Source: Polaromonas sp. CG_9.7 (GTDB lineage: Bacteria; Pseudomonadota; Gammaproteobacteria; Burkholderiales; Burkholderiaceae_C). Taken from it: a stretch of 43,867 nt of DNA. The translations under genes were made by a program, and so were the position numbers. The DNA lies in NCBI RefSeq assembly GCF_015752205.1, contig NZ_JADOVG010000025.1:1-43867 (forward strand), read 5' to 3'. This document shows positions 19,033-27,174 of this stretch, in pieces; the first letter of the stretch is position 1, and each line of letters begins with the position of its first letter. The notes under the pieces are model-generated. The model saw only the letters and a program-made list of their open reading frames with translations. It did not search any database and had not been told where the DNA came from.

Positions 19033-20211
19033 TCAGCGTTCCAGTGTGAGGGCAACCCCCATGCCTCCGCCGATACACAGGCTGGCAATGCCTTTTTTGG
19101 CATCGCGCCGCACCATCTCGTGCAGCAACGTGACCAGAATGCGGCAGCCGGACGCGCCAATCGGGTGACCAATGGCGATCGCGCCACCATTGACATTCAC
19201 CTTGCTGGTGTCCCAGCCCATTTCCTGGTTCACAGCACAAGCCTGGGCGGCAAACGCCTCGTTGATTTCCAGCAGGTCCAGATCCTGCACGTTCCAGCCT
19301 GCGCGCTGCAGGGCCTTGGTTGAGGCAGGCACGGGCCCCATGCCCATGTAGGCAGGGTCCAGGCCGGCCGTGGCATAGCTGGCAATGCGGGCCAATGGCG
19401 TCAGGCCCAGGGCTGCAGCCTTTTTCGCCGTCATGACCATGACCGCCGCAGCGCCGTCGTTCAGACCCGAGGCATTGCCCGCAGTCACGCCGCCCGCCTT
19501 GTCAAAGGCCGGGCGCAAGCCTGCCAACCCTTCGGCGCTGGTCTTGCGGTTGAGAAACTCGTCGGACGAAAAAACCACCGGATCACCCTTTTTCTGGGGA
19601 ATCGAAACGGGGATGATTTCGTCCTTGAACTTTCCCGCATCCTGGGCTGCAGCCGCCTTGGTCTGGCTGGCCAGCGCCAGCGCGTCCTGGGCTTCCCGGC
19701 TGATGTTGTACTTCTTGGCAACGTTTTCTGCGGTGATACCCATGTGGTACTGGTTGTACACGTCCCACAAGCCGTCGACGATCATCGTATCGACCAGTTT
19801 CCAGTCGCCCATGCGCTGACCGTCGCGTGAACCGTTCAGGACATGCGGCGAGGCGCTCATGTTTTCCTGGCCGCCGGCAATCACGATTTCGCTGTCGCCG
19901 GTTGCCACGGCCTGGGCCGCCAGCATGACCGATTTCAGGCCGGAACCACAGACGGCGTTGATGGTCAGGCCTGGAATGCCCTGGGGAAATCCGGCCTTGA
20001 GCACGGACTGGCGTGCCGGGTTCTGGCCTGCGCCTGCAGCAAGCACTTGGCCCATGATGACTTCGCCAATCTGTTCAGCATTCAAGCCCGAGCGCTCCAG
20101 TACGGCCTTGATCACGGCAGCGCCCAGTTGGGTGGCCGGTATTTTCGCCAGCGAGCCGCCGAATTTTCCGACGGCGGTCCGGCCTGCTGACACGATAACG
20201 ATATCTTCCAT
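19033..20211 (-). CDS. phaA: Acetyl-CoA C-acetyltransferase (beta-ketothiolase)
   Basis: Condenses two acetyl-CoA to acetoacetyl-CoA, entering PHB synthesis. The 392-residue thiolase has the acylated cysteine in NAVCGSGLKS (Cys88), NGGAIAIGHPIGASG near residues 340-355 and the second active cysteine in CIGGGMG near the end. I chose the ATG at 20211 (MEDIVIVSAGRTAVG) because GGAGACAAC precedes it and thiolases begin so; an upstream ATG at 20241 would add ten residues. It lies between phaC and phaB; a small hairpin stands in the phaC-phaA gap. Confidence 0.97.
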   Translation of the reverse strand: MEDIVIVSAGRTAVGKFGGSLAKIPATQLGAAVIKAVLERSGLNAEQIGEVIMGQVLAAGAGQNPARQSVLKAGFPQGIPGLTINAVCGSGLKSVMLAAQAVATGDSEIVIAGGQENMSASPHVLNGSRDGQRMGDWKLVDTMIVDGLWDVYNQYHMGITAENVAKKYNISREAQDALALASQTKAAAAQDAGKFKDEIIPVSIPQKKGDPVVFSSDEFLNRKTSAEGLAGLRPAFDKAGGVTAGNASGLNDGAAAVMVMTAKKAAALGLTPLARIASYATAGLDPAYMGMGPVPASTKALQRAGWNVQDLDLLEINEAFAAQACAVNQEMGWDTSKVNVNGGAIAIGHPIGASGCRILVTLLHEMVRRDAKKGIASLCIGGGMGVALTLER

Positions 20212-20285
20212 GTTGTCTCCTTTATAAAACCAGGGATGCACCTGGGTGCTGTTGAACTAAACCATTTGAAATAGATAAAACCTGC

Positions 20286-20302
20286 CAGGCTTGGAAAGCC
20301 TG
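20286..20302 (-). other. Small hairpin between phaC and phaA
   Basis: A perfect 7-bp stem with a 3-nt loop (CAGGCTT-TCC-AAGCCTG on the minus strand), followed six bases later by TTTTAT. It could slow or partly terminate transcription between phaC and phaA, or protect mRNA ends; too weak to call a terminator. Confidence 0.35.
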
Positions 20303-20322
20303 AAATACGGTTTTTGGCTGAA

Positions 20323-22086
20323 TCAGGCCTTGACCTTGACGTAGCGGCCGGGCGCAGGTTCAATGGCTTTGAATTTGCGGCTGCCATAAGTCTTCGGCGC
20401 CGCAATCTGCTTGCCGGCGTGGCTCTGCAGCCAGTCGGACCAGTCCGTCCACCAGCTGCCAGCATGCTCGGTGGCATTTTTTTGCCAGTCAACCTGCGAA
20501 GCCGGGTATTTGTCGCCCGCCGTGCGGCTGGACGTCAATTGGTCGTTGGTCCAGTAACTGCGCTTCTTTTTGGCGGGCGGATTGATCACGCCCGCAATGT
20601 GGCCGGATGCGCCCATGACAAAGCGCTTTTTGCCTGGCAAAACCTGGGTTGACGCATAGGCGCCGCCAATCGGCACGATATGGTCTTCACGCGAGCCATA
20701 AAGATAAAACGGCATGTCTAGCTTGCCGAGATCGACCTTTTCGCCGCAAACCACCATTTTCCCGGGCTTGATCAGGTTGTTTTCAAAATACGTATTGCGC
20801 AAATACCAGGCATAGAACGGTCCTGGCAGGTTGGTGGAATCGCTGTTCCAGTAGAGCAGGTCAAACGGCGGCGGAGTTTCGCCCTTGAGGTAGTTGCCGA
20901 CCACATAATTCCAGACCAGGTCATTCGGGCGCAGGAAGCTGAAAGTGGAAGCGAGGTCTTTGCCCTTGAGCAGGCCGCCCTTGCCCATTTCGGCTTCACG
21001 GTACTTGACCGACGTTTCGTCAATGAAGATATCCAGGATACCGGTGTCGCTGAAGTCCAGCAACGACGTCAGCAGCGTGACGCTTTCCACCGGTTTGTCG
21101 CCACGGGCTGCCAACACCGCCAGCGCCGTGCTCAAAATGGTGCCGCCAACACAGAAACCCAGGGCATTGATGGTGTCGGCACCGGTGATTTCCTTCACCA
21201 CTTCAATAGCCTTGATGGGTGCGTTCTCGATGTAGTCATCCCAGGTTTTGCCCGCCATGGACTGGTCCGGGTTGCGCCAGCTCATCACGAAGGTCCGGTG
21301 ACCTTGCGCCGTGGCATAGCGGATCAGGGAGTTTTCAGGCTGCAGGTCCAGGATATAGAACTTGTTGATGCAAGGCGGAACCATCAGGAAGGGTTTTTCA
21401 TAGACCTTGTCTGTCAGCGGCTTGTATTCGAGCAATTGGAAATACTCGTTTTCGAATACAACGGCACCCTCAGTGGTGGCGACGTTTTTCCCGACTTCGA
21501 AGATGCTTTCATCGGTCATCGACACATGGCCCTGCTTCAGGTCGTGAAGCATGTTCGCTATTCCCTTTGCGATGCTTTCGCCCTTGGTGTCAATGGCTTT
21601 TTTCTGCGCTTCGGCATTCAGCGCCAGAAAGTTGCTGGGAGCTGAAGCCGCCATCCACTGCTCGACCGCAAAACGCAGTCGCGACTTGGTCTTGGCATCG
21701 CTTTCGGCGGCTTCGGCCAGACCCATGAGGGTCGTGGCATTGAGCTGATAAGCAGAGGCAAGGAATTTTGACACCGGACTGGCCTGCCAGGCGGGATCCG
21801 AGAAACGCCGGTCGGCTGGTTTGGCTGTTTCGTCCCCTGCACTCAGGCCCATGTTCCAGAGAGCCGATGCGCCGGCGATGTACTGCTGCTGAAGCTCAAG
21901 CAGCTTGGAGGGCTCGAACGTGATGGAGGGCTGGGACGGTGCGAGCGACTTAAACACCGACAAGTCCATGGCTGGAAAGCCGGGGGCAGTCCCGGTTCCG
22001 AAGGACGACATCGCCTGCTTGATACCTTCTCCAAGGGTCTCCTGCATTTGTTGGGTCGTCATTGTCCAGTTGAGTTCAGAATTCAT
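20323..22086 (-). CDS. phaC: Class I poly(3-hydroxyalkanoate) synthase
   Basis: Polymerises (R)-3-hydroxybutyryl-CoA into storage granules. The 587-residue protein has the helical N-terminal domain and an alpha/beta-hydrolase catalytic domain with lipase-like box GFCVGGT (nucleophile about Cys312), WRNPDQSM, the aspartate in YGSREDHIVP and the histidine in GASGHIAGV; length is typical of class I enzymes that need no PhaE or PhaR partner. The ATG at 22086 was chosen for GAGGAG six bases upstream; 22119 is an alternative adding 11 residues. It heads the phaC-phaA-phaB set and is divergent from a small membrane-protein gene. Confidence 0.97.
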   Translation of the reverse strand: MNSELNWTMTTQQMQETLGEGIKQAMSSFGTGTAPGFPAMDLSVFKSLAPSQPSITFEPSKLLELQQQYIAGASALWNMGLSAGDETAKPADRRFSDPAWQASPVSKFLASAYQLNATTLMGLAEAAESDAKTKSRLRFAVEQWMAASAPSNFLALNAEAQKKAIDTKGESIAKGIANMLHDLKQGHVSMTDESIFEVGKNVATTEGAVVFENEYFQLLEYKPLTDKVYEKPFLMVPPCINKFYILDLQPENSLIRYATAQGHRTFVMSWRNPDQSMAGKTWDDYIENAPIKAIEVVKEITGADTINALGFCVGGTILSTALAVLAARGDKPVESVTLLTSLLDFSDTGILDIFIDETSVKYREAEMGKGGLLKGKDLASTFSFLRPNDLVWNYVVGNYLKGETPPPFDLLYWNSDSTNLPGPFYAWYLRNTYFENNLIKPGKMVVCGEKVDLGKLDMPFYLYGSREDHIVPIGGAYASTQVLPGKKRFVMGASGHIAGVINPPAKKKRSYWTNDQLTSSRTAGDKYPASQVDWQKNATEHAGSWWTDWSDWLQSHAGKQIAAPKTYGSRKFKAIEPAPGRYVKVKA

Positions 22087-22189
22087 CAATGTCTCCTCGG
22101 TGATGCAGTGTGCTGGCAAACGCCAATTAGTTGCAGCCAGTATCCTATCAATTACTTTTTAGATCCTGACACGAAAGAATGAATTCACT

Positions 22190-22531
22190 ATGTATTTGGT
22201 TGTAATCGCGTGGATGTATGTCGTGTTGATGATGAGCGCAGCCGAAGCCGCCAGCAGCAATGGCACCGTCCTGGGCGCATTGGTCACCCTTTTACTCTAT
22301 GGCATAGGACCTGTGCTATTGGTGGTTTACCTGATGGGCGCGCCCAAGCGCAACAAGGCCATTAAAAAACGCGAGGCCGAGGCACGGGCACATCATCTGG
22401 CGTCTACCCGCCAGGGAGTCGATCAAACAAGTGCTTCAGCCGTCGAGCCAGATGCAGGCAGCCATGCGCCCGGTGGTACCGAAGCCGTTCCCCGGGATGC
22501 CGGCATCGCGCCTGTGGGAAAAGAACCTTGA
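22190..22531 (+). CDS. Small two-helix membrane protein, function unknown
   Basis: A 113-residue product with two predicted membrane helices (MYLVVIAWMYVVLMMSAAEA, residues 1-20, and LGALVTLLLYGIGPVLLVVYLMG, about 28-50), a basic stretch KRNKAIKKREAEARA and a low-complexity tail. It is divergent from phaC. Its last 96 bases overlap the 3' end of pgeF on the opposite strand, so the two tails encode each other's antisense. I recall similar short proteins next to pgeF in related genomes but know no function. The hydrophobic N-terminus over 50 residues supports a real gene; the tail could be longer than needed. Confidence 0.65.
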   Translation: MYLVVIAWMYVVLMMSAAEAASSNGTVLGALVTLLLYGIGPVLLVVYLMGAPKRNKAIKKREAEARAHHLASTRQGVDQTSASAVEPDAGSHAPGGTEAVPRDAGIAPVGKEP

Positions 22532-23266
22532 GGGATTGCCAACGGTGCACCAAGGCGCACTGCCGTCGTTTCCATATACCTGCGTGACACCCAGTGCCTG
22601 CAGCCGAAGGCGGGCCAGGGCTGGCAGATCGGCCAGGTATTTACCGGACGCGATGGCGGTAAAGCAATGCGCGGCTTGCGGCTGCCGCGCGGTAAAGGCG
22701 GCCCGCACCTCTTCGCCCACCTCAAACGCCGCAGGCCCTATGCACGGCCCCAGCCAAGCTATTATTTTTGTAGCATCTTGTGCAGTCTGGTATTGCGCAG
22801 GAGCACTAAAAGACGCATAAACCGACTCGATGACGCCCTGCCCTGCGGCATCACCGCTGCCGGCCAACCCCCGCCAGCCGGCATGGGCGGCAGCAACCCG
22901 GGTGCCGTCCAGTGATGCCAGCAGCACCGGCAGACAATCGGCCACCATGACGGTGCAGGCCAGCTGGCGATGCAGCGTCATGCAGGCATCGGCAAGCTGG
23001 CCGTTCGGCGTGGTCGGGTCCAGCAGTTCCACCCGGTTGCCATGCACCTGATCAAGCAAGACAGCATGCTCAACGCCTGTGGCACGCTTCAGCAGCTGGC
23101 GGTTGGCGTCCACCGATACAGGCAGGTCACCCACATGGCTGCCCAGGTTCATGGTGTCGAACGGCACGGTTGAAACGCCACCGGCGCGGCTGGTGAACAC
23201 CGCCTTGATGCCAGCCGGTGCGGGCCAGTCGGGGACCAGCCAGTCAGGGTGAAAACGGCCAGACAT
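22436..23266 (-). CDS. pgeF: Peptidoglycan editing factor PgeF (YfiH/DUF152, purine nucleoside phosphorylase-like)
   Basis: Laccase-fold protein of the YfiH/DUF152 family; E. coli PgeF keeps wrongly built precursors out of peptidoglycan, and homologues act on purine nucleosides. The 276 residues include the metal-site motifs DQVHGNRV (about 72-79), MVADCLPVLL and AAHAGWRGL (126-134), then WLGPCIGPAAFEVG. Residues 152-170, between the HAGWRG part and WLGP, are encoded by an A/T-rich copy of a short repeat (22758-22811) and look like an added loop. Its ATG lies directly against the maiA-like stop. The 3' end overlaps a plus-strand gene. Confidence 0.9.
   Translation of the reverse strand: MSGRFHPDWLVPDWPAPAGIKAVFTSRAGGVSTVPFDTMNLGSHVGDLPVSVDANRQLLKRATGVEHAVLLDQVHGNRVELLDPTTPNGQLADACMTLHRQLACTVMVADCLPVLLASLDGTRVAAAHAGWRGLAGSGDAAGQGVIESVYASFSAPAQYQTAQDATKIIAWLGPCIGPAAFEVGEEVRAAFTARQPQAAHCFTAIASGKYLADLPALARLRLQALGVTQVYGNDGSAPWCTVGNPSRFFSHRRDAGIPGNGFGTTGRMAACIWLDG
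22758..22811. repeat. Short interspersed element, in-frame copy inside pgeF
   Basis: Plus strand: GCTATTATTTTTGTAGC (17 nt, outer GCTA/TAGC paired), then ATCTTGTGCAGTCTGGTATT and GCGCAGGAGCACT. Offsets of GC and GCGC after the palindrome equal those in the copies at 18970 and 24579. Read on the pgeF strand it stays open and encodes residues 152-170. Confidence 0.58.
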
Positions 23267-23905
23267 CTAGGCCTGACTGTCAGGACAGGATGACGGTTGG
23301 GCCTTCTGGAAAGCGGGTAGCGCCATGCACGCATGGTAGGCGGCCATGGTGCGCGGCAAGCCCTCTATGCTCACCTCAAAACGCAAGGCATTGTAAATTT
23401 GCGGCACCAGGCAGCAGTCGGCCAGTGTGGGAGTTTCGCCATGGCAATAGACCGAGGCGGGCAAGCCGGCCAGTTGCCGCTCGAAGGCGTCCAGCCCTTC
23501 GCGGCACCAATGGCGATACCACTGGGATTTTTCTTCGTCCTTGACACGCAGCTCGCGCGCCAAATACCTGAGCACACGCAGGTTATTGAGCGGATGAATC
23601 TCGCAGGCAATTGTCTGCGCCAGCGCCCGCACCCTGGCGCGGCCCCGAGCGTCGGCCGGCAGAAGTGCAGGCTTTGGATGCATTTCATCGAGGTATTCGA
23701 TGATGGCCATCGACTGCGACAGCTTTTCACCCTCCACTTCCAGCAGCGGCACCAGGCGGTCGGCAGAAAGCGACGCGTACGGCGCTTTGAGGTGCTCGTC
23801 TTTGGTCAGCTGGACCGCCACATAGTCGTACGCTAGACCCTTGAGTTCCAGCGCGATACGGACCCGGAACGACGCAGAAGAACGGAAATAGTTGTGCAGC
23901 TTCAT
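23267..23905 (-). CDS. maiA: Maleylacetoacetate/maleylpyruvate isomerase-like glutathione S-transferase
   Basis: Zeta-class glutathione transferase that isomerises maleylacetoacetate (tyrosine/homogentisate route) or maleylpyruvate (gentisate route). The 212-residue product has the thioredoxin-like N-domain with YFRSSASFRVRIALELKGL (about 5-23), the cis-Pro site LVPLLEVEG, SQSMAIIEYL, and the C-domain IACEIHPLNNLRVLRYL. The start at 23905 fits the family; 23917 would add four residues. It abuts pgeF. A fumarylacetoacetate hydrolase-family gene at 25711 could act next in the same kind of pathway, but the two are on opposite strands and the dioxygenase is not here. Confidence 0.87.
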   Translation of the reverse strand: MKLHNYFRSSASFRVRIALELKGLAYDYVAVQLTKDEHLKAPYASLSADRLVPLLEVEGEKLSQSMAIIEYLDEMHPKPALLPADARGRARVRALAQTIACEIHPLNNLRVLRYLARELRVKDEEKSQWYRHWCREGLDAFERQLAGLPASVYCHGETPTLADCCLVPQIYNALRFEVSIEGLPRTMAAYHACMALPAFQKAQPSSCPDSQA

Positions 23906-24181
23906 GGATGAAAGCATAAACCGGGACAGTGCTTGTTGCTTTTTGGACCGTGCGGGAGGCGACTCGATAAATCACGTGAATATGAATTCAGTCAGGCCGG
24001 GTTTGCAGAAACCACCAAAGCCGACACAAATCATCCCCCTTTCAAAAAATGGCATCGCTCACAACCGATTTTTCAATTGGCTTCAACGTAAGCGCGCTGA
24101 ATAAAGACACGCAGGGCCCTGTTGGATGAAATTTGCCGCTAGAGTTAGACCTTTGCGATCACAACATTCACTGGAGCTTTG

Positions 24182-24484
24182 ATGATTCTTGAACTTGCCG
24201 ATATCCGTATCCACCCCGGCCAGCAGACCGCCTTTGACGAGGCCATCGCGCGTGGCGTTCATACCGTGATTGCCCATGCCAAGGGATTTCAGGGCTACCA
24301 GGTATTCAAGGGCATTGAAAGCCCCGAGCGCTACCTGCTGCAAATCCGCTGGGCAACTCTGGAAAACCACACCGTCGATTTTCGCGAGTCGGCTGCGTTT
24401 GCCGACTGGCGGGCGATTGTCGGACCTTTCTTTGCCAGCCCCCCCACGGTGGAACACTTCAATCTGGCAATGGAATCCGTCTGA
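24182..24484 (+). CDS. Antibiotic biosynthesis monooxygenase (ABM)-family small protein
   Basis: A 100-residue ferredoxin-like fold protein. ILELADIRIHPGQQTAFDEAI and KGFQGYQVFKGIESPERYLLQIRW match the ABM/YgiN-type dimeric alpha-beta barrel, and the tail FFASPPTVEHFNLA is typical of this subgroup. Such proteins include quinol monooxygenases and many of unknown role, so no substrate is assigned. The ATG at 24182 has GGAG five bases upstream. A Bug-type receptor gene starts 22 bases after its stop. Confidence 0.75.
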   Translation: MILELADIRIHPGQQTAFDEAIARGVHTVIAHAKGFQGYQVFKGIESPERYLLQIRWATLENHTVDFRESAAFADWRAIVGPFFASPPTVEHFNLAMESV

Positions 24485-24506
24485 TGAATGACTGCGTTAA
24501 AAAATA

Positions 24507-25550
24507 ATGAAGCTTCCTGACCTGATACCCAGCCGGTTCAAACGGCTTGGCCGCGTTTGTTCGACGCATGCCGTGCGTACTACTTTTTTAATAGTTGCAT
24601 GCGCCGCATCCATGAGCGCAACAGCGCAAAACACCGATAAAAAAGCGGGGACCGCATCAGCTTGGCCAACCCGGCCGGTCCGCATTCTGGTGGGCTTTCC
24701 CGGAGGATCAACCCCCGACATGTCGGCCCGAACGCTGGCCGAGCCTTTGTCTCGGGCCTTGGGCCAGCCGGTCATTATCGAAAACCGGGTAGGTGCGTCG
24801 GGCAATATTGCCGCAGACCTGGTCGCCAAGGCCACTGACGACCACACGCTGGGCGTCGTCATCAACGGCAACCTGACCTCCGCCAAGCAGCTTTATGCCA
24901 TGCTGCCCTACGACCCGGCCAAAGACTTTGCGCCCATCTCGCTGCTCACCACCGCGCCGCTGATGCTGGTCGCGCCAGCCAGCCTTCCGGGCGGAGCCGA
25001 ATTCTTCACGGCGGCGCACCAAGCGGGCAATCAGTGGAACTACGGGTCTGTCGGCAACGGATCGGTCGGCCATTTGGGCATGGAACTGGTCAAGCAGCGC
25101 TCGAGCGGCTTGATGCCGGTGCATATTCCATATTCGGGCAATCCGCAGGTGGTCACGGCGATGCTGGGCGGTCAGATCCAGATGGCGCTGATACCGCCCG
25201 GCATCGCCCTGCCGCACATCCGCTCAGGCAAGCTCCGGGCGATTGGCCTGACAGGCGGTCGCAGCCTGCTCGCACCTGACGTGCCGCCACTGACCGAGGC
25301 TGGCTTGAAAAATGTCAACCTGGAAGTCTGGACCGCACTGATCGGGCCGGCCCGCCTGTCCAGCGCCGCGCAGGCAAGGCTGGCCCAAGAGGTGCCGCGC
25401 ATCATGCGCGATGCCGACACGCGGCAAAAGCTCTTTGCGCAAGGCTGGCAAGCCGTCGGAACGTCGCCTGACGGTCTGCGCAGCCGGCTCAAGGACGAAA
25501 CTGCCATTCTGGGCAATATCATCCAGACGCGCGGTATCAGGCTTGAATAG
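24507..25550 (+). CDS. Bug/TctC-family tripartite tricarboxylate transporter substrate-binding protein
   Basis: Periplasmic receptor of the Bug family, greatly expanded in Burkholderiales, binding carboxylates or related solutes. The 347 residues show a signal peptide ending near ATA-Q (residues 38-41), then WPTRPVRILVGFPGGSTPDMSAR, ENRVGASGNIAADLVAKA, LPYDPAKDFAPISLL, HIPYSGNPQVVTAMLGGQIQMAL and IRSGKLRAIGLTG, all landmark blocks. No TctA/TctB membrane genes are nearby, as is usual for orphan Bug proteins. The signal-peptide core (residues 25-42) is encoded by a copy of a short repeat (24579-24631). The ligand is unknown. Confidence 0.92.
   Translation: MKLPDLIPSRFKRLGRVCSTHAVRTTFLIVACAASMSATAQNTDKKAGTASAWPTRPVRILVGFPGGSTPDMSARTLAEPLSRALGQPVIIENRVGASGNIAADLVAKATDDHTLGVVINGNLTSAKQLYAMLPYDPAKDFAPISLLTTAPLMLVAPASLPGGAEFFTAAHQAGNQWNYGSVGNGSVGHLGMELVKQRSSGLMPVHIPYSGNPQVVTAMLGGQIQMALIPPGIALPHIRSGKLRAIGLTGGRSLLAPDVPPLTEAGLKNVNLEVWTALIGPARLSSAAQARLAQEVPRIMRDADTRQKLFAQGWQAVGTSPDGLRSRLKDETAILGNIIQTRGIRLE
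24579..24631. repeat. Short interspersed element, in-frame copy encoding a signal-peptide core
   Basis: Plus strand: ACTACTTTTTTAATAGT (17 nt, outer ACTA/TAGT paired), then TGCATGCGCCGCATCCATGA and GCGCAACAGC. GC and GCGC fall at the same offsets as in the copies at 18970 and 22758. It encodes the hydrophobic core and cleavage site of the Bug receptor. Confidence 0.55.
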
Positions 25551-25710
25551 CGCCAGGCCATCGACGGAGGGTTAGCAGTGGAACTTTTTTGATTGCGCCC
25601 ACCGTGTCACACTGCGCAGCGGGCCTGTTGCCAGCACCGCCTGTTTGTTTCTCATTTTCCCAAACGCCCGGCCGTAGGTCCGGGCGCAGATTTGTCAAGG
25701 AATTTTCGCC

Positions 25711-26406
25711 ATGGGTTTTGTCGTCACTCCACCCGCCATCGTTTCAGTGCCTGTCGTGGGCACGGAAGATCGCTTTCCAGTCCACCGTATTTATTGCGTC
25801 GGCCGCAACTATGAAGAACATGCCAAGGAAATGGGGTTTACCGGACGCGAGCCTCCGTTCTTTTTTCTGAAGCCCGCAGATGCCATCGTTGCGGTGGACG
25901 CCGGCACCCAGGCCAGCGTCCCCTACCCCAGCCTGACGCACAACCTGCACCATGAAATCGAACTGGTGGTGGCCATTGGAAAAGGCGGCAAGAACATCCT
26001 GGCAGCCGATGCGCAGGATCACATTTTTGGCTATGCGGTGGGCCTGGACATGACGCGCCGCGACCTGCAAAACGAGATGAAGAAACAGGGGCGTCCCTGG
26101 TGCATCGGCAAGGCGTTCGAGCATTCCGCGCCCATCGGCCCGATCACGCCTGCAGCCCAGGCCGGCGATGTGGAGCATGCTGAAATCCATCTTCAGGTGA
26201 ACGGCCAGGACCGGCAGCGAAGCCATGTGTCCAAGCTCATCTGGTCGATTGCCGAATCGATCGAGCACCTTTCAGCCGCCTGGGAACTGCAGCCCGGCGA
26301 CCTGATCTATACCGGCACCCCCGAAGGCGTGGCGGCTGTGGTGAAAGGCGACACCCTGACGGGCGGCGTCGCAGGCCTGGAGCCGTTGAGCATCAAGCTT
26401 TCCTGA
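25711..26406 (+). CDS. Fumarylacetoacetate hydrolase-family protein
   Basis: Metal-dependent C-C hydrolase or decarboxylase of the FAH superfamily. The 231-residue protein has the short FAH layout: IYCVGRNYEEHAKEMG (about 28-43), metal ligands in HHEIELVVAIGKGG and GLDMTRRDLQ, the basic lid segment KKQGRPWCIGKAFEHSAPIGP, and the closing LIYTGTPEGVAAV. This resembles fumarylpyruvate hydrolases of the gentisate/salicylate routes, but members also include acylpyruvases. AAGGAA lies upstream of the ATG. With the maiA-like gene nearby it would fit ring-cleavage product degradation; this is inference. Confidence 0.88.
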   Translation: MGFVVTPPAIVSVPVVGTEDRFPVHRIYCVGRNYEEHAKEMGFTGREPPFFFLKPADAIVAVDAGTQASVPYPSLTHNLHHEIELVVAIGKGGKNILAADAQDHIFGYAVGLDMTRRDLQNEMKKQGRPWCIGKAFEHSAPIGPITPAAQAGDVEHAEIHLQVNGQDRQRSHVSKLIWSIAESIEHLSAAWELQPGDLIYTGTPEGVAAVVKGDTLTGGVAGLEPLSIKLS

Positions 26407-26499
26407 GCGACAAAGCCTGTTGCCGGATGCGGCTGCAATGGCAACCCTCAGGTGTCAGGCAAACTCTTCAAACCCGTGCGACAAGACTGAATTCTCAAG

Positions 26500-26545
26500 A
26501 CTATTCATGCTGCTTGCGCTTTATCAGCTTGCGTTCTCAGCTATG
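26500..26545. repeat. Partial copy of the short interspersed element
   Basis: In the gap between the FAH-family and Nudix genes, TGCTTGCGC (26511-26519) followed by GCG at 26531-26533 matches the second part of the element at the same offsets; the preceding palindrome is shortened. It is followed by CAGCTATGTTTTTTG, similar to the first part. Assignment is less sure than for the other copies. Confidence 0.35.
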
Positions 26546-26619
26546 TTTTTTGAAGCAGGTCAAAGCCCTGAAGGCTGCCGTAAATCCAAAACAAACGCCA
26601 AAGCCGCTACACTCATTTG

Positions 26620-27174
26620 ATGCACCGCCCCCCTCTGAAACACTGCCGCGTCTGTGGCACCGCCGTGGTTTATCGCTTGCCTGATGACGGCGACACCAAG
26701 CAGCGAGGCGTCTGCCCGGCCTGCAACACCGTTCACTATGAAAATCCCCTGAACGTCGTCGGCACGGTGCCGGTGTGGGGCGAGGACGGCGGGCAGGTGC
26801 TGCTGTGCAAACGCAATATCGAGCCACGCTGGGGCAAATGGACCCTGCCGGCCGGCTTCATGGAAATGGACGAGACCACGGCAGAAGGTGCCGCCCGCGA
26901 GACCGACGAAGAAGCGGGCGCGCAGTATGAGATGCAGGACCTCTTCAGCGTCATGAATGTGGCCCGCGTGGGCCAGGTCCATTTTTATTACCGAGCCCGG
27001 CTCTTGAGCACCGACTTCAATCCCGGCCACGAAACCATTGAAGCCAGGTTGTTCACCGAGTCTGAAATCCCGTGGGACGAGATTGCATTTAGAACCGTCA
27101 AAGAGACGCTGGAATGCTACTTTAACGACCGGCGCAAGGGCAGTTTCGGCATTCATGTGCGGGATGTTTCCTGA
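26620..27174 (+). CDS. Nudix hydrolase with N-terminal zinc ribbon
   Basis: Hydrolyses a nucleoside diphosphate linked to some moiety (for example ADP-ribose or NADH-type substrates). The 184 residues contain a zinc-ribbon-like CRVCG...CPAC (about 9-34), followed by YENPLNVVGTVPV and a complete Nudix box (GFMEMDETTAEGAARETDEEAGA in sense, about 77-99: G, E, R-E, E-E present). The ATG at 26620 is preferred; a TTG lies one codon earlier. No good ribosome site is visible. It stands alone between a repeat-containing gap and rdgC. Confidence 0.88.
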   Translation: MHRPPLKHCRVCGTAVVYRLPDDGDTKQRGVCPACNTVHYENPLNVVGTVPVWGEDGGQVLLCKRNIEPRWGKWTLPAGFMEMDETTAEGAARETDEEAGAQYEMQDLFSVMNVARVGQVHFYYRARLLSTDFNPGHETIEARLFTESEIPWDEIAFRTVKETLECYFNDRRKGSFGIHVRDVS

